NCBI GenBank assembly: GCA_900315795.1
Contig: ONAM01000005.1
Coordinates: 1 to 60,577 of the forward strand
Length of the DNA: 60,577 nucleotides
From: Candidatus Avelusimicrobium caledoniensis
GTDB lineage: Bacteria; Elusimicrobiota; Elusimicrobia; Elusimicrobiales; Elusimicrobiaceae
Direction: 5' to 3'
This document shows, piece after piece, positions 43,669 to 51,837 of the stretch; the first letter of the stretch is position 1; the number at the start of each line of letters is the position of its first letter. The notes beneath the pieces were generated by a model. It ran no database searches and was not told the origin of the DNA. It saw only the letters and a program-made list of their open reading frames with translations. The translations under genes and the position numbers were made by a program.

Positions 43669-43711
43669 GTGTTTTTTTATCTGGGTTTGACAAAGGGGGC
43701 TTGGAGGTCGT

Positions 43712-44251
43712 ATGAAAAACAAGCAAGCATTTACGCTTATTGAATTGTTGGTGGTAGTTTTAATCATCGGTATTTTGGCGGCGGTAGCGTTGCCACAGTA
43801 TCAGAAAGCGGTATGGAAATCGCGCAACGCACAATTAAAAACGGCCGTGTCAAGTGTTTATCAAGCACAGACGGCTTATTATTTGGCTAACGGCGAATAT
43901 GCGGCTAATTTTGCTGAATTGGATATAGACTTGCCGCTGTCTGCCCCGGATATGGGCACTCAAGGAAATGAAGGAATTTGCGGACTCGTTATTTCCGGTA
44001 ATGATTCGGTACGCCGCGGAAAAGATTTTCAAATTGCGTTAGTAAGCGCGGATCTATCCAACGTGGGTATTATGGGGATGTGGACGGACGGCCCGTATAA
44101 ATGCAAAGGGTTTAATTACCCCTCGTGGAACAACGAAATGCTCTGTGTTGAAACAAATGGTTTTGGCACAGACGGCGATTTTTGCCCCAAGATAGAACAA
44201 GCCGCGTTTTTGCAAAACGGAAACGGGGTCAAGTATTACAAATTAAATTAG
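43712..44251 (+). CDS. Pilin-like prepilin without the poly-T promoter
   Basis: A 179-residue prepilin with leader MKNKQA and the standard helix, closest to pilin 21915 (KAVWKSRNAQLKTAV, YYLANGEYAANFAELDID, GKDFQI, C-terminal FCPKIEQAAF). Upstream, TTGACA at 43687-43692 is followed almost directly by AAGGGGGCTTGGAGG and the ATG. The T run and -10 box seen in the other copies are missing, as if deleted. It may be silent, or read from elsewhere. Confidence 0.88.
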   Translation: MKNKQAFTLIELLVVVLIIGILAAVALPQYQKAVWKSRNAQLKTAVSSVYQAQTAYYLANGEYAANFAELDIDLPLSAPDMGTQGNEGICGLVISGNDSVRRGKDFQIALVSADLSNVGIMGMWTDGPYKCKGFNYPSWNNEMLCVETNGFGTDGDFCPKIEQAAFLQNGNGVKYYKLN

Positions 44252-44267
44252 GCAGGATGTTTCACCG

Positions 44268-44302
44268 CGCCCGCCCTCTTTTCCAGGGGGCGGGTTTTTT
44301 TT
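44268..44302 (+). terminator. Terminator after pilin 43712
   Basis: Stem CCCGCCC / GGGCGGG with T8 after it. Confidence 0.8.
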
Positions 44303-44348
44303 ATAATTTAGTGTGCAATAAAATTTTAAAGTTCGGTGTTATATAACT

Positions 44349-44939
44349 ATGGACTCCATAAAAGATATACAAAACGATGATAGCTTGGTCGCTTCGTTTT
44401 GTGACGGTAATAACCAAGCGTTTGAAGAACTGGTGATGCGGTATAAAAATTCGCTTTATCAATATATTCTCTCGCTTGTGAAAGACGAAAGCGTGGCCGA
44501 AGATGTGTTTCAGGAAGTGTTTATTTCGCTATTTAAACACGCTAAAACATATCAGGCGCAAGGAAAGTTTAAAGCATGGCTATTTTTGGCGGCGCGCAAC
44601 AAAGTATTAAACTATTGGCGCGACCATAAAAATAATACATCCTTGGACCAAACTGACGACGACGGAAATGCGTATTTGCAAGACACGCTTTCGGATAATT
44701 CCCGCCCGGTGTTAGATGAACTGAACTGGCGGGAATTACAAGAAACGGTGCGGCAAGCCATAGAGCAGTTGCCGCCGCGCCAAAAAGAAATGATGTATTT
44801 ACGGCAATATATGTCGTTCCAAGAAATTGCCGATACGGTACAAAGACCGTTAGGCACGGTGCTGGCCGATTGCCACCGGGCCGTCAAAAAAGTAAGGCAG
44901 TTAATCGCGCAACAAACCGCGCAAGAGGAAATGTTATGA
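44349..44939 (+). CDS. ECF-type RNA polymerase sigma factor
   Basis: A 196-residue sigma-70 factor with region 2 (FEELVMRYKNSLYQYILSLV ... VFQEVFISLF) and region 4 with a helix-turn-helix (LPPRQKEMMYLRQ, SFQEIADTVQRPLGTV). Region 3 is absent, as in ECF factors. Its stop overlaps the anti-sigma start by 4 bp. Presumably it directs an envelope-stress regulon and its own operon. Confidence 0.93.
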   Translation: MDSIKDIQNDDSLVASFCDGNNQAFEELVMRYKNSLYQYILSLVKDESVAEDVFQEVFISLFKHAKTYQAQGKFKAWLFLAARNKVLNYWRDHKNNTSLDQTDDDGNAYLQDTLSDNSRPVLDELNWRELQETVRQAIEQLPPRQKEMMYLRQYMSFQEIADTVQRPLGTVLADCHRAVKKVRQLIAQQTAQEEML

Positions 44940-45331
44940 AACCGTGTGAACAAATTTTATTATACGCGCAAGGGGAATTGAACGCCGAGGACAAAACCGC
45001 ATTTGAAACGCACCTTAAAACGTGCGGTGCGTGCCAAGCGGAGCTGAAGTTTTTGGCGAAGTTGGACGAGGGCTTAACTCCCCCCGCCGCCCCGCAACGT
45101 GCGGTGGATAAGCTCTTTGCACGCACGACGCGCAAAAAATCAATTTGGGCGCGGTTTAAGTGGGAGTTGGCGGGCCTTACCGTGGCGGCGTGTGGTGCGT
45201 TTGTGTGGACGTTTTTGCCCGCACACCAAGCGTTTAACGCACACGAATTAGTGGCGTATATGAATATTTCCGCAGACGATGAATATGGATCGTTTGCGCA
45301 AGAATTAACCGATATGGAAAATTATTTTTAG
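44936..45331 (+). CDS. Zinc-finger (zf-HC2) anti-sigma factor
   Basis: A 131-residue membrane protein. The N-terminal HLKTCGACQ has the HxxxCxxC zinc pattern of ZAS anti-sigma factors; one membrane helix (LAGLTVAACGAFVWTFLP) and a short periplasmic tail follow. It should hold the upstream sigma factor inactive until a signal arrives. The ATG overlaps the sigma stop (ATGA). Confidence 0.88.
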   Translation: MKPCEQILLYAQGELNAEDKTAFETHLKTCGACQAELKFLAKLDEGLTPPAAPQRAVDKLFARTTRKKSIWARFKWELAGLTVAACGAFVWTFLPAHQAFNAHELVAYMNISADDEYGSFAQELTDMENYF

Positions 45332-45340
45332 GAGGCAGTT

Positions 45341-45925
45341 ATGACAAAGAAACTTGTAGTAGCGTTGTTGGCCGGCGTATTATTTGCCCCGGCGTTTGCC
45401 GCCGAAGTAGCGGCCCCTGCCAAAGCGGACGGACGTCCGGCGATGGCGGAAAAGAAAGGTGAGTTTTTAAAAGCGCAAAAAGAACACCGCGCTAAAATGA
45501 AAGCCACCGAAGAAAAAATGGAAAAATTGGTCAAGGAATATAAAAAGCTCAAAGGCAAAAAACAAGAAGCCAAAAAGGCCGAAATTGTCGCCGAAGTGGA
45601 AAAGATCCACGCCGAGCAATTAAAATTCAAACAAGAGCAATTAGATAAATTTGCCCAACGTTTGGAAGAAATGAAAAAGCATTTGGACGAAGAAAAATCG
45701 GCCGACGGTCAAAAAAAGTGGGTGGACGAAAAAACCACTGCCCTTATTGAAAAAGACGGCGATTTAAAAGTGCTTTTTGCCCCCAAAGGCGAGATGCGCG
45801 GTCCGAAAATGGATGGCAAAAAAGGCAAGGGGTTTTTTAAATTCCGCAAAGGCCATAAAGGCCCGAAAGACGGCGGACGCGTAGGTCTTAATCCTCCTCC
45901 GCCCCCGCCGGTAGAAGAAAAATAA
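45341..45925 (+). CDS. Periplasmic Lys/Glu-rich coiled-coil protein
   Basis: A 194-residue protein with a signal peptide (cleavage after AFA). The mature part is a long charged coiled coil (residues 35-130), then a KMDGKKGKGFFKFRKGHK basic segment and an end with PPPPPP. Third gene of the sigma/anti-sigma operon, 9 bp after it. By position it could be a stress sensor or periplasmic chaperone like Spy/CpxP, but I see no LTxxQ motif. Terminator at 45943. Confidence 0.75.
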   Translation: MTKKLVVALLAGVLFAPAFAAEVAAPAKADGRPAMAEKKGEFLKAQKEHRAKMKATEEKMEKLVKEYKKLKGKKQEAKKAEIVAEVEKIHAEQLKFKQEQLDKFAQRLEEMKKHLDEEKSADGQKKWVDEKTTALIEKDGDLKVLFAPKGEMRGPKMDGKKGKGFFKFRKGHKGPKDGGRVGLNPPPPPPVEEK

Positions 45926-45942
45926 GGACGACTCTATAATAA

Positions 45943-45975
45943 CACACCCCCGGTTTATCGCCGGGGGTGTTTTAT
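45943..45975 (+). terminator. Terminator after the sigma operon
   Basis: Stem ACACCCCCGG / CCGGGGGTGT, then TTTTAT. Confidence 0.8.
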
Positions 45976-45989
45976 GAGACGTTTTTTGT

Positions 45990-46520
45990 TTATTGAACAT
46001 AATAAGAGACATATCCTAATTTGCGCCCCTCGGGAGTTATAAGACCTGAATTACTATTTCTTACGTTCCCTCCAAAAGATTTGCAAATTTTTTGTTCGTT
46101 ACTGACACAGGTATGTAATTCCCATGGTTCACCTGTATCGTAAGCATAATAATTAGTGTATGCTAAACGATATTGTTTATCTCCACAAAGTATCACTCCA
46201 TACATACTATTTTGCACGGGTAGTTCTACGCAACAGTATATTTTATCGGAATATCCGCAAAGGGTAGTAGTATCGCTTGTTGTTATCATCCCTGACGGTA
46301 AACTCACATCCAATACATCTAACGAATCGGGCCATGCTCCGCTGGCTAAATGATAAGTATGTATGGCTTTGGCAATACTATCCGCTAGCGTGCGGTACGT
46401 GGCAAAGCGTGCTTTCCCAACGGCTACTTGATACTGCGGCACGGCCACGGCGGCCAAAATACCGATGATAAGCACGACTACCAAAAGCTCTATAAGCGTG
46501 AATGCTTGTTTGTTGTTCAT
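45990..46520 (-). CDS. Type IV pilin / pseudopilin-like prepilin
   Basis: A 176-residue prepilin; leader MNNKQA, then the standard helix. The start at 46520 has the SD TAGGAG; the open frame upstream covers the promoter and is not translated. After the helix the VAVGKARFATYRTLADSIAK segment differs from KAVWKSR. First, cysteine-rich subgroup: CGYSDKIYCC, then HTCVSNEQKICKSFGG. Confidence 0.9.
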   Translation of the reverse strand: MNNKQAFTLIELLVVVLIIGILAAVAVPQYQVAVGKARFATYRTLADSIAKAIHTYHLASGAWPDSLDVLDVSLPSGMITTSDTTTLCGYSDKIYCCVELPVQNSMYGVILCGDKQYRLAYTNYYAYDTGEPWELHTCVSNEQKICKSFGGNVRNSNSGLITPEGRKLGYVSYYVQ

Positions 46521-46556
46521 ATTGTTTGCTCCTATTTGAAAAATTTGCAACACTTT

Positions 46557-46585
46557 ATTATCGTTTTTTTTTTTTGATCTGTCAA
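46557..46585 (-). promoter_or_regulatory. Poly-A spacer promoter of pilin 45990 (A12)
   Basis: Minus strand: TTGACA (46580-46585), GATC, A12, C, GATAAT (46557-46562). Spacer 17 bp, the optimum. Confidence 0.8.
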
Positions 46586-46656
46586 GGAAAATTTTTAGTC
46601 TGACGGAATTAACGCAAGTTTGAGGGCTGTTAAACGGGATAAGAAAAGCCAAAAAA

Positions 46657-46684
46657 ACACCCCCGGTAAAAAACCGGGGGTGTG
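46657..46684 (-). terminator. Terminator after the small lipoprotein gene
   Basis: Stem ACACCCCCGGT / ACCGGGGGTGT; the T7 run is on the minus strand. Confidence 0.8.
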
Positions 46685-46701
46685 CCGTTACGTCTGAAAT
46701 A

Positions 46702-47025
46702 CTAATTATTTTTTAACAATTCAGCCCAAGCATCGCGCTCGTTTTTGAGTTGCTTTTTGGCCGCGTCTAATTGGTTTTGCACTTGTTCTTGTGCAGCTTG
46801 TGCGGCTGTTTTTTTGCCGGAAGCTACTTCGGCCGCGGTTTTGGCTTGTTCATATTGTTGTTTGGCTTCCAACAATTTTTGGCGCGTTTCAGCCGATTTT
46901 TCCAACGCTTGTTCCAACGTAATGGTTTGGGCGGCGGTTTGGGTGGCGGCGGTATTGCCCGTCGTGCCCGTAGTGGCACAGCCGACAGTCGCCAGTGCCA
47001 AGATCAGTAATGCGATTTTTTTCAT
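46702..47025 (-). CDS. Small coiled-coil lipoprotein
   Basis: A 107-residue lipoprotein: signal peptide MKKIALLILALATVGC with the lipobox Cys16, a Thr/Ala/Asn-rich linker, then a helical coiled coil (residues 37-105) rich in Gln, Lys and Ala. Resembles Lpp- or YajI-type envelope spacers in layout only; function unknown. SD AAGGAGAG. Confidence 0.75.
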   Translation of the reverse strand: MKKIALLILALATVGCATTGTTGNTAATQTAAQTITLEQALEKSAETRQKLLEAKQQYEQAKTAAEVASGKKTAAQAAQEQVQNQLDAAKKQLKNERDAWAELLKNN

Positions 47026-47134
47026 GATACTCTCCTTACTAAAATAACTTAATACTCTTTTATTCTATAAAATTTTATGCTTTTTTCCCTATTAAAAAAA
47101 GTTTGTACAATAAAATAAACGGGAGGAAACAATT

Positions 47135-48382
47135 ATGACTATTTTAATTTTATGTATCGGTATGGCGATTGGCGCGGGGCTGATGTATGCGTGGCACGCG
47201 GCCCAACTCAAAACAATTTTGGCGGCACATATGGGCGCGTTGGCGGTGGAAAAGGCCCGCTTAGAAGAAGAAAACCGCAGTTTGCGGCGCGAAAAGGAAC
47301 TGATTGAGAAAAATTTTAAAGAATTATCCGCTACGTACAAAGCGCAATTTAGCGAGTTGGCGGCTAAAATCTTAGACGATAAAACCAAAGGGTTGGAAGT
47401 GAAAAATGCCGAAATTTTGGCCCCCCTTCGCCAAGATTTGGAAAACTTTGTCAAAAAAGTGTCCGATATGGAACGCCAAAACACCGCCGCGCAAGCACGG
47501 TTGGAAAAAGGATTGGAAGGTGTGATTAAATCTACCGAAAAAATTGACCAAAGTGCGGTGCACCTCACCAACGCGATTAAAGGCGAATCAATCGTACGCG
47601 GCAGTTGGGGTGAAGAAACATTAAAACGCATTTTGGACGCTGCCGGTATGCAAGAAGGCGTGGACTATTACCAACAAGTTTCCGACGAGGGAAAACGCGT
47701 AGATGTGCAAGTGGCTTTGCCGGGTGATCGTTGGATAGTGGTGGATGCGAAAACGCTGTTTAATCATTACATTAACTACTTCAACGCACAGGATCCGAAA
47801 GCCAAAAAAGACGCGCTCAACGAACACGTCAAGGATGTTAAAAAAACAATCAAAGATTTAAGCAGTAAAAAGTATTACAAAAAGTTCCAAGACCAAGGCG
47901 ATAAAATTCAGCCCGATTATACGCTCATGTTTGTGTACCCCGAAAGTGCATTACTCGCCGCCGTAGAGGCCGACCCGGATATTTTAAGCGAGGCATGGAA
48001 AAATAACATCGCGCTCGTGTCGGCCACGTCGCTGATGAGCACGCTGAAAATGGTTTCCAAACTTTGGGATATTGATAAACAACATGAGTATATGGAAGAT
48101 TTAAAAGATGATATTTTAAAACTCATGGAAAAATTTAACGATTTTCTCGTCAATTTCGCGCGTGCCGAACAAGCAATCACCAACGCGGCGGAGTCCGTCA
48201 AAATTGCACGCGGCCACATTGACGGCAACAAAGGCGCACTCTTGCCCGTTGCCCAACGCATTGTGGATATTTACGAAGTGCCGCTTACCAAAGACAACAC
48301 GCGTCTTTTAAAGCGCGGCGAGTATAATTACAACGGCTTAAAAGCCAAAGAAAAACCTGCGCTTACCGAGCCAAAAGAATAA
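47135..48382 (+). CDS. rmuC: RmuC-family DNA recombination protein
   Basis: A 415-residue protein with an N-terminal membrane helix (2-20), a coiled coil (30-145) and the RmuC nuclease-like domain: RGSWGEETLKRILDAAGM near residue 165, VDVQVALPGDRWIVVDAKT and a YTLMFVYPESAL segment. RmuC limits recombination at inverted repeats. SD GGGAGG. Terminator at 48410. Confidence 0.94.
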   Translation: MTILILCIGMAIGAGLMYAWHAAQLKTILAAHMGALAVEKARLEEENRSLRREKELIEKNFKELSATYKAQFSELAAKILDDKTKGLEVKNAEILAPLRQDLENFVKKVSDMERQNTAAQARLEKGLEGVIKSTEKIDQSAVHLTNAIKGESIVRGSWGEETLKRILDAAGMQEGVDYYQQVSDEGKRVDVQVALPGDRWIVVDAKTLFNHYINYFNAQDPKAKKDALNEHVKDVKKTIKDLSSKKYYKKFQDQGDKIQPDYTLMFVYPESALLAAVEADPDILSEAWKNNIALVSATSLMSTLKMVSKLWDIDKQHEYMEDLKDDILKLMEKFNDFLVNFARAEQAITNAAESVKIARGHIDGNKGALLPVAQRIVDIYEVPLTKDNTRLLKRGEYNYNGLKAKEKPALTEPKE

Positions 48383-48409
48383 ATTATCTTGTTGGAAATT
48401 TTTTGTTTT

Positions 48410-48446
48410 CCCCCGCTTTTGTTACCCAAAAGCGGGGTGTTTTTAT
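48410..48446 (+). terminator. Terminator after rmuC
   Basis: Stem CCCCGCTTTT / AAAAGCGGGG, then TGTTTTTAT. Confidence 0.8.
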
Positions 48447-48547
48447 TTGTTTTCTCGTCGGTAAATAATAAAGCAACAATGCAAAAACAGTGTTGCTACA
48501 ATTAAGTGAAAGTTGGCTCTTGATTTGCCTGCCCCCGGCAAGGGGGC

Positions 48548-48575
48548 TTGACATCGTTTTTTTTTTTGCTACATT
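48548..48575 (+). promoter_or_regulatory. Poly-T spacer promoter of pilin 48602
   Basis: TTGACA 48548-48553, T11 48557-48567 and TACATT 48570-48575; spacer 16 bp. Confidence 0.8.
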
Positions 48576-48601
48576 TTATTTAATGATAAAAAGGAGGTTG
48601 T

Positions 48602-49156
48602 ATGAAAAACAAACAAGCATTTACGCTTATTGAATTATTAGTGGTAGTGTTAATCATTGGTATCTTAGCGGCGGTAGCCATGCCGCAGTATCAAAAAGCA
48701 GTGGAAAAATCGCGCGCTACACAGGCGTTAACATTACTCAAATCTGTGGGGCAAGCGGTAAATGCCTATCACTTAGCCAGTGGGACATCGCCGGAGAGTT
48801 TTGATGAATTATCTGTTGATATCCCCGCGGGTTGGACGGGAACGGAACAAGCCGTTCAATTTGATAATTTAATGAAAGATACACGTTCTAACGGCGATTG
48901 GTCCTTACAGTTGTTTCAATCAGACTTGTCCGGCACGATGCTTTTTATGGTCCGGCTGAACGGGCCGTACAAAGGGGGCGGGTTTATGTTGAATGTTATT
49001 TCTCCGACCGGAGAAACGTCTGCGGCTATTAAATGCCGGGAAACACGCGCTTCAGGTATTGTTTTTGAGGGAGAGCCGGGCGATTATTGTGTAAAAATTA
49101 TGCGGGCTACGTATGATTCGCAAAGCGAATCGGTACGTGTATATTTATTGCCCTAA
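48602..49156 (+). CDS. Type IV pilin / pseudopilin-like prepilin
   Basis: A 184-residue prepilin: leader MKNKQA, standard helix with VAMPQYQKAVEKSRATQALTL. Second subgroup: FDELSVDIPAGWTGTE, DWSLQLFQ, NGPYKGGGFMLNV, and the C-terminal cysteines IKCRE and GDYCVKIMRA. It is the closest relative of the pilin at 36271. SD AAAGGAGG. No clear terminator; it runs into the convergent gene at 49159. Confidence 0.9.
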   Translation: MKNKQAFTLIELLVVVLIIGILAAVAMPQYQKAVEKSRATQALTLLKSVGQAVNAYHLASGTSPESFDELSVDIPAGWTGTEQAVQFDNLMKDTRSNGDWSLQLFQSDLSGTMLFMVRLNGPYKGGGFMLNVISPTGETSAAIKCRETRASGIVFEGEPGDYCVKIMRATYDSQSESVRVYLLP

Positions 49157-49158
49157 TT

Positions 49159-49797
49159 TTACCCTTTCATAAAAAAACGATTGTGTCCGTCGTCATCGTC
49201 GTTATAGTTATGGCCGTCGGGGTTGTTCCATGCCCAAAAATGCGCGATAAACAAATAACTGCCCAGCCCCGTCAAAAATGCACTTAGCCCGTAAAACGCA
49301 TGTCTAAAATGCCACTCGTATCCTTCGGTGCCGAGCCATTTGTGCATATAGTCCCAGTCGGGCAACGTTTCCGGCCCGGCGTTTAACAAAGAAATAACCG
49401 GGTCTAAACTGCATCCCGCGTAATGCCCAACACTATAACACGCAATTGCCAAAAGCAGCAAACATACATCTGCCTGAATTTCTTTTCCCCGCCGTAAAAA
49501 CGAAAAATAAGCTAACAAAGGCACGCCCAATTCCATGAGCGTTCCCCCCCATATTGTCATTTTAAAATTACCGAAGAAAAGCAGGCGGAAAATCGGGTGT
49601 CCGGCTTCGTGGATGCCAATGGTCATCAGCCACAACACGCCCGCAAACGGATTATGGCGCGGCCCGACGAACCATTGGTACGTAAAATACGTTACAAGCC
49701 CGATAAATAAAACCCCTTTCCACCCGTATTTCCAAAACAGCGGACCTTTGCGGTACGGGTCAAAAATATCCCAAAAATTATCCCATAACTGTCTCAT
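49159..49797 (-). CDS. Membrane protein with HEAGH metalloprotease motif
   Basis: A 212-residue protein with five or six hydrophobic helices. HEAGH (residues 63-67) lies in the second or third helix (LWLMTIGIHEAGHPIF), like membrane zinc proteases of the M50 type, but the partner NPxxDG motif was not found. The C-terminus has an Asp-rich NYNDDDDGHN stretch that could bind metal. Start at 49797 (MRQLWDN) has no SD; 11 more codons are open upstream. Confidence 0.65.
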   Translation of the reverse strand: MRQLWDNFWDIFDPYRKGPLFWKYGWKGVLFIGLVTYFTYQWFVGPRHNPFAGVLWLMTIGIHEAGHPIFRLLFFGNFKMTIWGGTLMELGVPLLAYFSFLRRGKEIQADVCLLLLAIACYSVGHYAGCSLDPVISLLNAGPETLPDWDYMHKWLGTEGYEWHFRHAFYGLSAFLTGLGSYLFIAHFWAWNNPDGHNYNDDDDGHNRFFMKG

Positions 49798-49953
49798 AGC
49801 GTTTTTATTGTAGCAATTTTGCCGGAGCAAAAAAAGGTTAGTTTTTTGATTGGTTTTCGTCGGAAATTATTTTTCTAATCTATTTTTCCGCTTTCGCGCG
49901 GGCGGCCGGATTGCTACTTTAGATAAGATGTAAAAATTATCTGGGAGGAAATT

Positions 49954-51201
49954 ATGATTAAAAACTTACGCGCTTTTGCGCTCTTAGCGGTTGTTTGTTT
50001 ACCGTCCGTAGCGTTTGCGCAACTGTATGTAGAAGAAGACGTAAGCGAAACCGTTTGGCTCACACCTGTCAAACACGAGCAACGCTTGCAAGAACGCCGA
50101 AAAACGGCCCAAGGCCCGGTGTTGGATCCGATGGAAAAACTCGTCCGTCAAGGTAAAAACGAGTTAAGTAAAATCGGTTTAGAAGTAGGTATGGATATTT
50201 CGTACCTCGCCCAACGCGCCGCGCCTAACGGCAAAAACACGGCTATTCAAGGGGTGTATTACCCGTACTTGACGTGGAACTTGTTTAAAGACCGCGCGAT
50301 GGGGTCCGGCCAGTTAAACATTAACTACACGCTCGTGCGTTACTGGGGTACGTCGGCGGCTACGTTACAAAACCGCGTGGATACCGCGCTGGCGTTTAAC
50401 GACTATCCGGCCAATCAGGAAATTTTTTCGCAATTTTCCTACACGCACACGATGCCGGGAAGTTGGGATTGGATGAGTATTACGCTCGGTCAATTTCCGC
50501 TCTACAACTTTGACGGTACGCAGTATATTGACAACCAACAAACGGCTCTAATGAACTATGCGCTCTCGCAAAATGCGACCAGTGCCTATCCGTCGGCCTC
50601 TTTAGGTGCGTACGCACAAGCGCAACTGGGCAAATGGACGTTAGCCGCCGGATACCAAGACGGTACCAACATTTCCGGCGAACACATCCATTTAGACGAA
50701 GCGTTTAGCGGTAAATATACGCTGTTTGGTTCTATCGCGTGGAACCCAAATTTTGAGTTGGGCCAAGGCCAATACAGCGTGCTGTATTATTACCAACCGT
50801 CGGTTTCCAAACAACCCGGCGACGTAAACGGTTGGTCGTTTAATATGCAACAAAACATGGGCGAAAACTGGGCGATGTTCGGCCGCGCCAACGGATCTGA
50901 CAAGGGCGTTACCGGGGCCAAATATTCCTACGCGCTGGGTATGGCGATGCTAAACCCGCTTCACCGTAACGCCGCAGACGCGATTATCGCCGGTATTGCT
51001 TACAACGATTTAAGCAAAAGTGCTTACGGCAATTTGCCCACCATGCGCGATAACGAAATGGCGTTAGAGCTCCAATGGATTTGGGGCATTGGCAATTGGA
51101 TTACCATTACGCCCGACGTGCAATTCTATCCGAAAGTCGGTTTAGACAATTCGCACGATTCGGCCACGGTAGTCAGCTTACGCACAACGATTATGCTGTA
51201 A
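49954..51201 (+). CDS. aaxA: OprB-family porin (AaxA-like)
   Basis: A 415-residue outer-membrane protein with signal peptide (ends AFA|Q). After an N-terminal helical stretch comes a beta-barrel with YLTWNLFKDRAMGSGQLNI and ITLGQFPLYNFDGTQY, typical of OprB carbohydrate-selective porins. In Chlamydia pneumoniae an OprB-type porin, AaxA, is encoded before the arginine decarboxylase AaxB and antiporter AaxC; the same order here suggests arginine uptake. SD GGGAGG; 18 bp before the decarboxylase. Confidence 0.82.
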   Translation: MIKNLRAFALLAVVCLPSVAFAQLYVEEDVSETVWLTPVKHEQRLQERRKTAQGPVLDPMEKLVRQGKNELSKIGLEVGMDISYLAQRAAPNGKNTAIQGVYYPYLTWNLFKDRAMGSGQLNINYTLVRYWGTSAATLQNRVDTALAFNDYPANQEIFSQFSYTHTMPGSWDWMSITLGQFPLYNFDGTQYIDNQQTALMNYALSQNATSAYPSASLGAYAQAQLGKWTLAAGYQDGTNISGEHIHLDEAFSGKYTLFGSIAWNPNFELGQGQYSVLYYYQPSVSKQPGDVNGWSFNMQQNMGENWAMFGRANGSDKGVTGAKYSYALGMAMLNPLHRNAADAIIAGIAYNDLSKSAYGNLPTMRDNEMALELQWIWGIGNWITITPDVQFYPKVGLDNSHDSATVVSLRTTIML

Positions 51202-51219
51202 AAATAAGGAGAAAAAATC

Positions 51220-51819
51220 ATGGAAAAAAATGAACTCGTATTAGGTACTCGCTATCCGACGCTCGCCTTTATCACCGGCGGTGCCGGACAGGCCGCGGAC
51301 GGCATCCCGCCGCAACCGTTTGAGACGTTCTGCTACGACTCGGCACTCATGCAAGCGAAAATTGAAAACTTCAACATTGTGCCCTATACCTCGGTGTTGC
51401 CTAAAGAATTACACGGCAATATCGTGCCCGTTGACAAAGTAACGCCGTACTTCAAACACGGGGCGGTGTTGGAAACTATTATTGCCGGCAACGGCGCGCG
51501 CATAGAAGAGCACAAAGCTATTGCCACCGGCGTGGGCGTGTGTTGGGGTAAAGACGCGCAAGGCAAACTTATCGGCGGTTGGGCGGCCGAATATGTGGAG
51601 TATTTTGATACGCCCATTAACGACGAAATCGCCGAAGGTCATGCGCGTATGTGGCTTAACAAATCGCTTAACCACGAATTGGAAATCCGCGGTGTACAAA
51701 AACACAGCGATTTCCAAATCTGGCACAACTATATTAACATCACCCAACCGTTTGCGTATTGCTTGACGTGTATGGGTTTCTTAAACTTCAAATTCGCAGA
51801 ACCCGTGAATTTGAAATAG
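51220..51819 (+). CDS. aaxB: Pyruvoyl-dependent arginine decarboxylase (AaxB-like)
   Basis: A 199-residue proenzyme that converts arginine to agmatine and CO2. It should self-cleave between T57 and S58 in [10 protein letters not shown], leaving a pyruvoyl group on the new alpha chain; the chlamydial enzyme also uses a Thr-Ser pair. Also visible: [14 protein letters not shown] and ATGVGVCWG with [11 protein letters not shown]. The alpha chain has a ...[15 protein letters not shown] tail. With aaxA and aaxC it forms a proton-consuming arginine system. Confidence 0.88.
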   Translation: MEKNELVLGTRYPTLAFITGGAGQAADGIPPQPFETFCYDSALMQAKIENFNIVPYTSVLPKELHGNIVPVDKVTPYFKHGAVLETIIAGNGARIEEHKAIATGVGVCWGKDAQGKLIGGWAAEYVEYFDTPINDEIAEGHARMWLNKSLNHELEIRGVQKHSDFQIWHNYINITQPFAYCLTCMGFLNFKFAEPVNLK

Positions 51820-51837
51820 TCATTTTTGGGGGATAAT

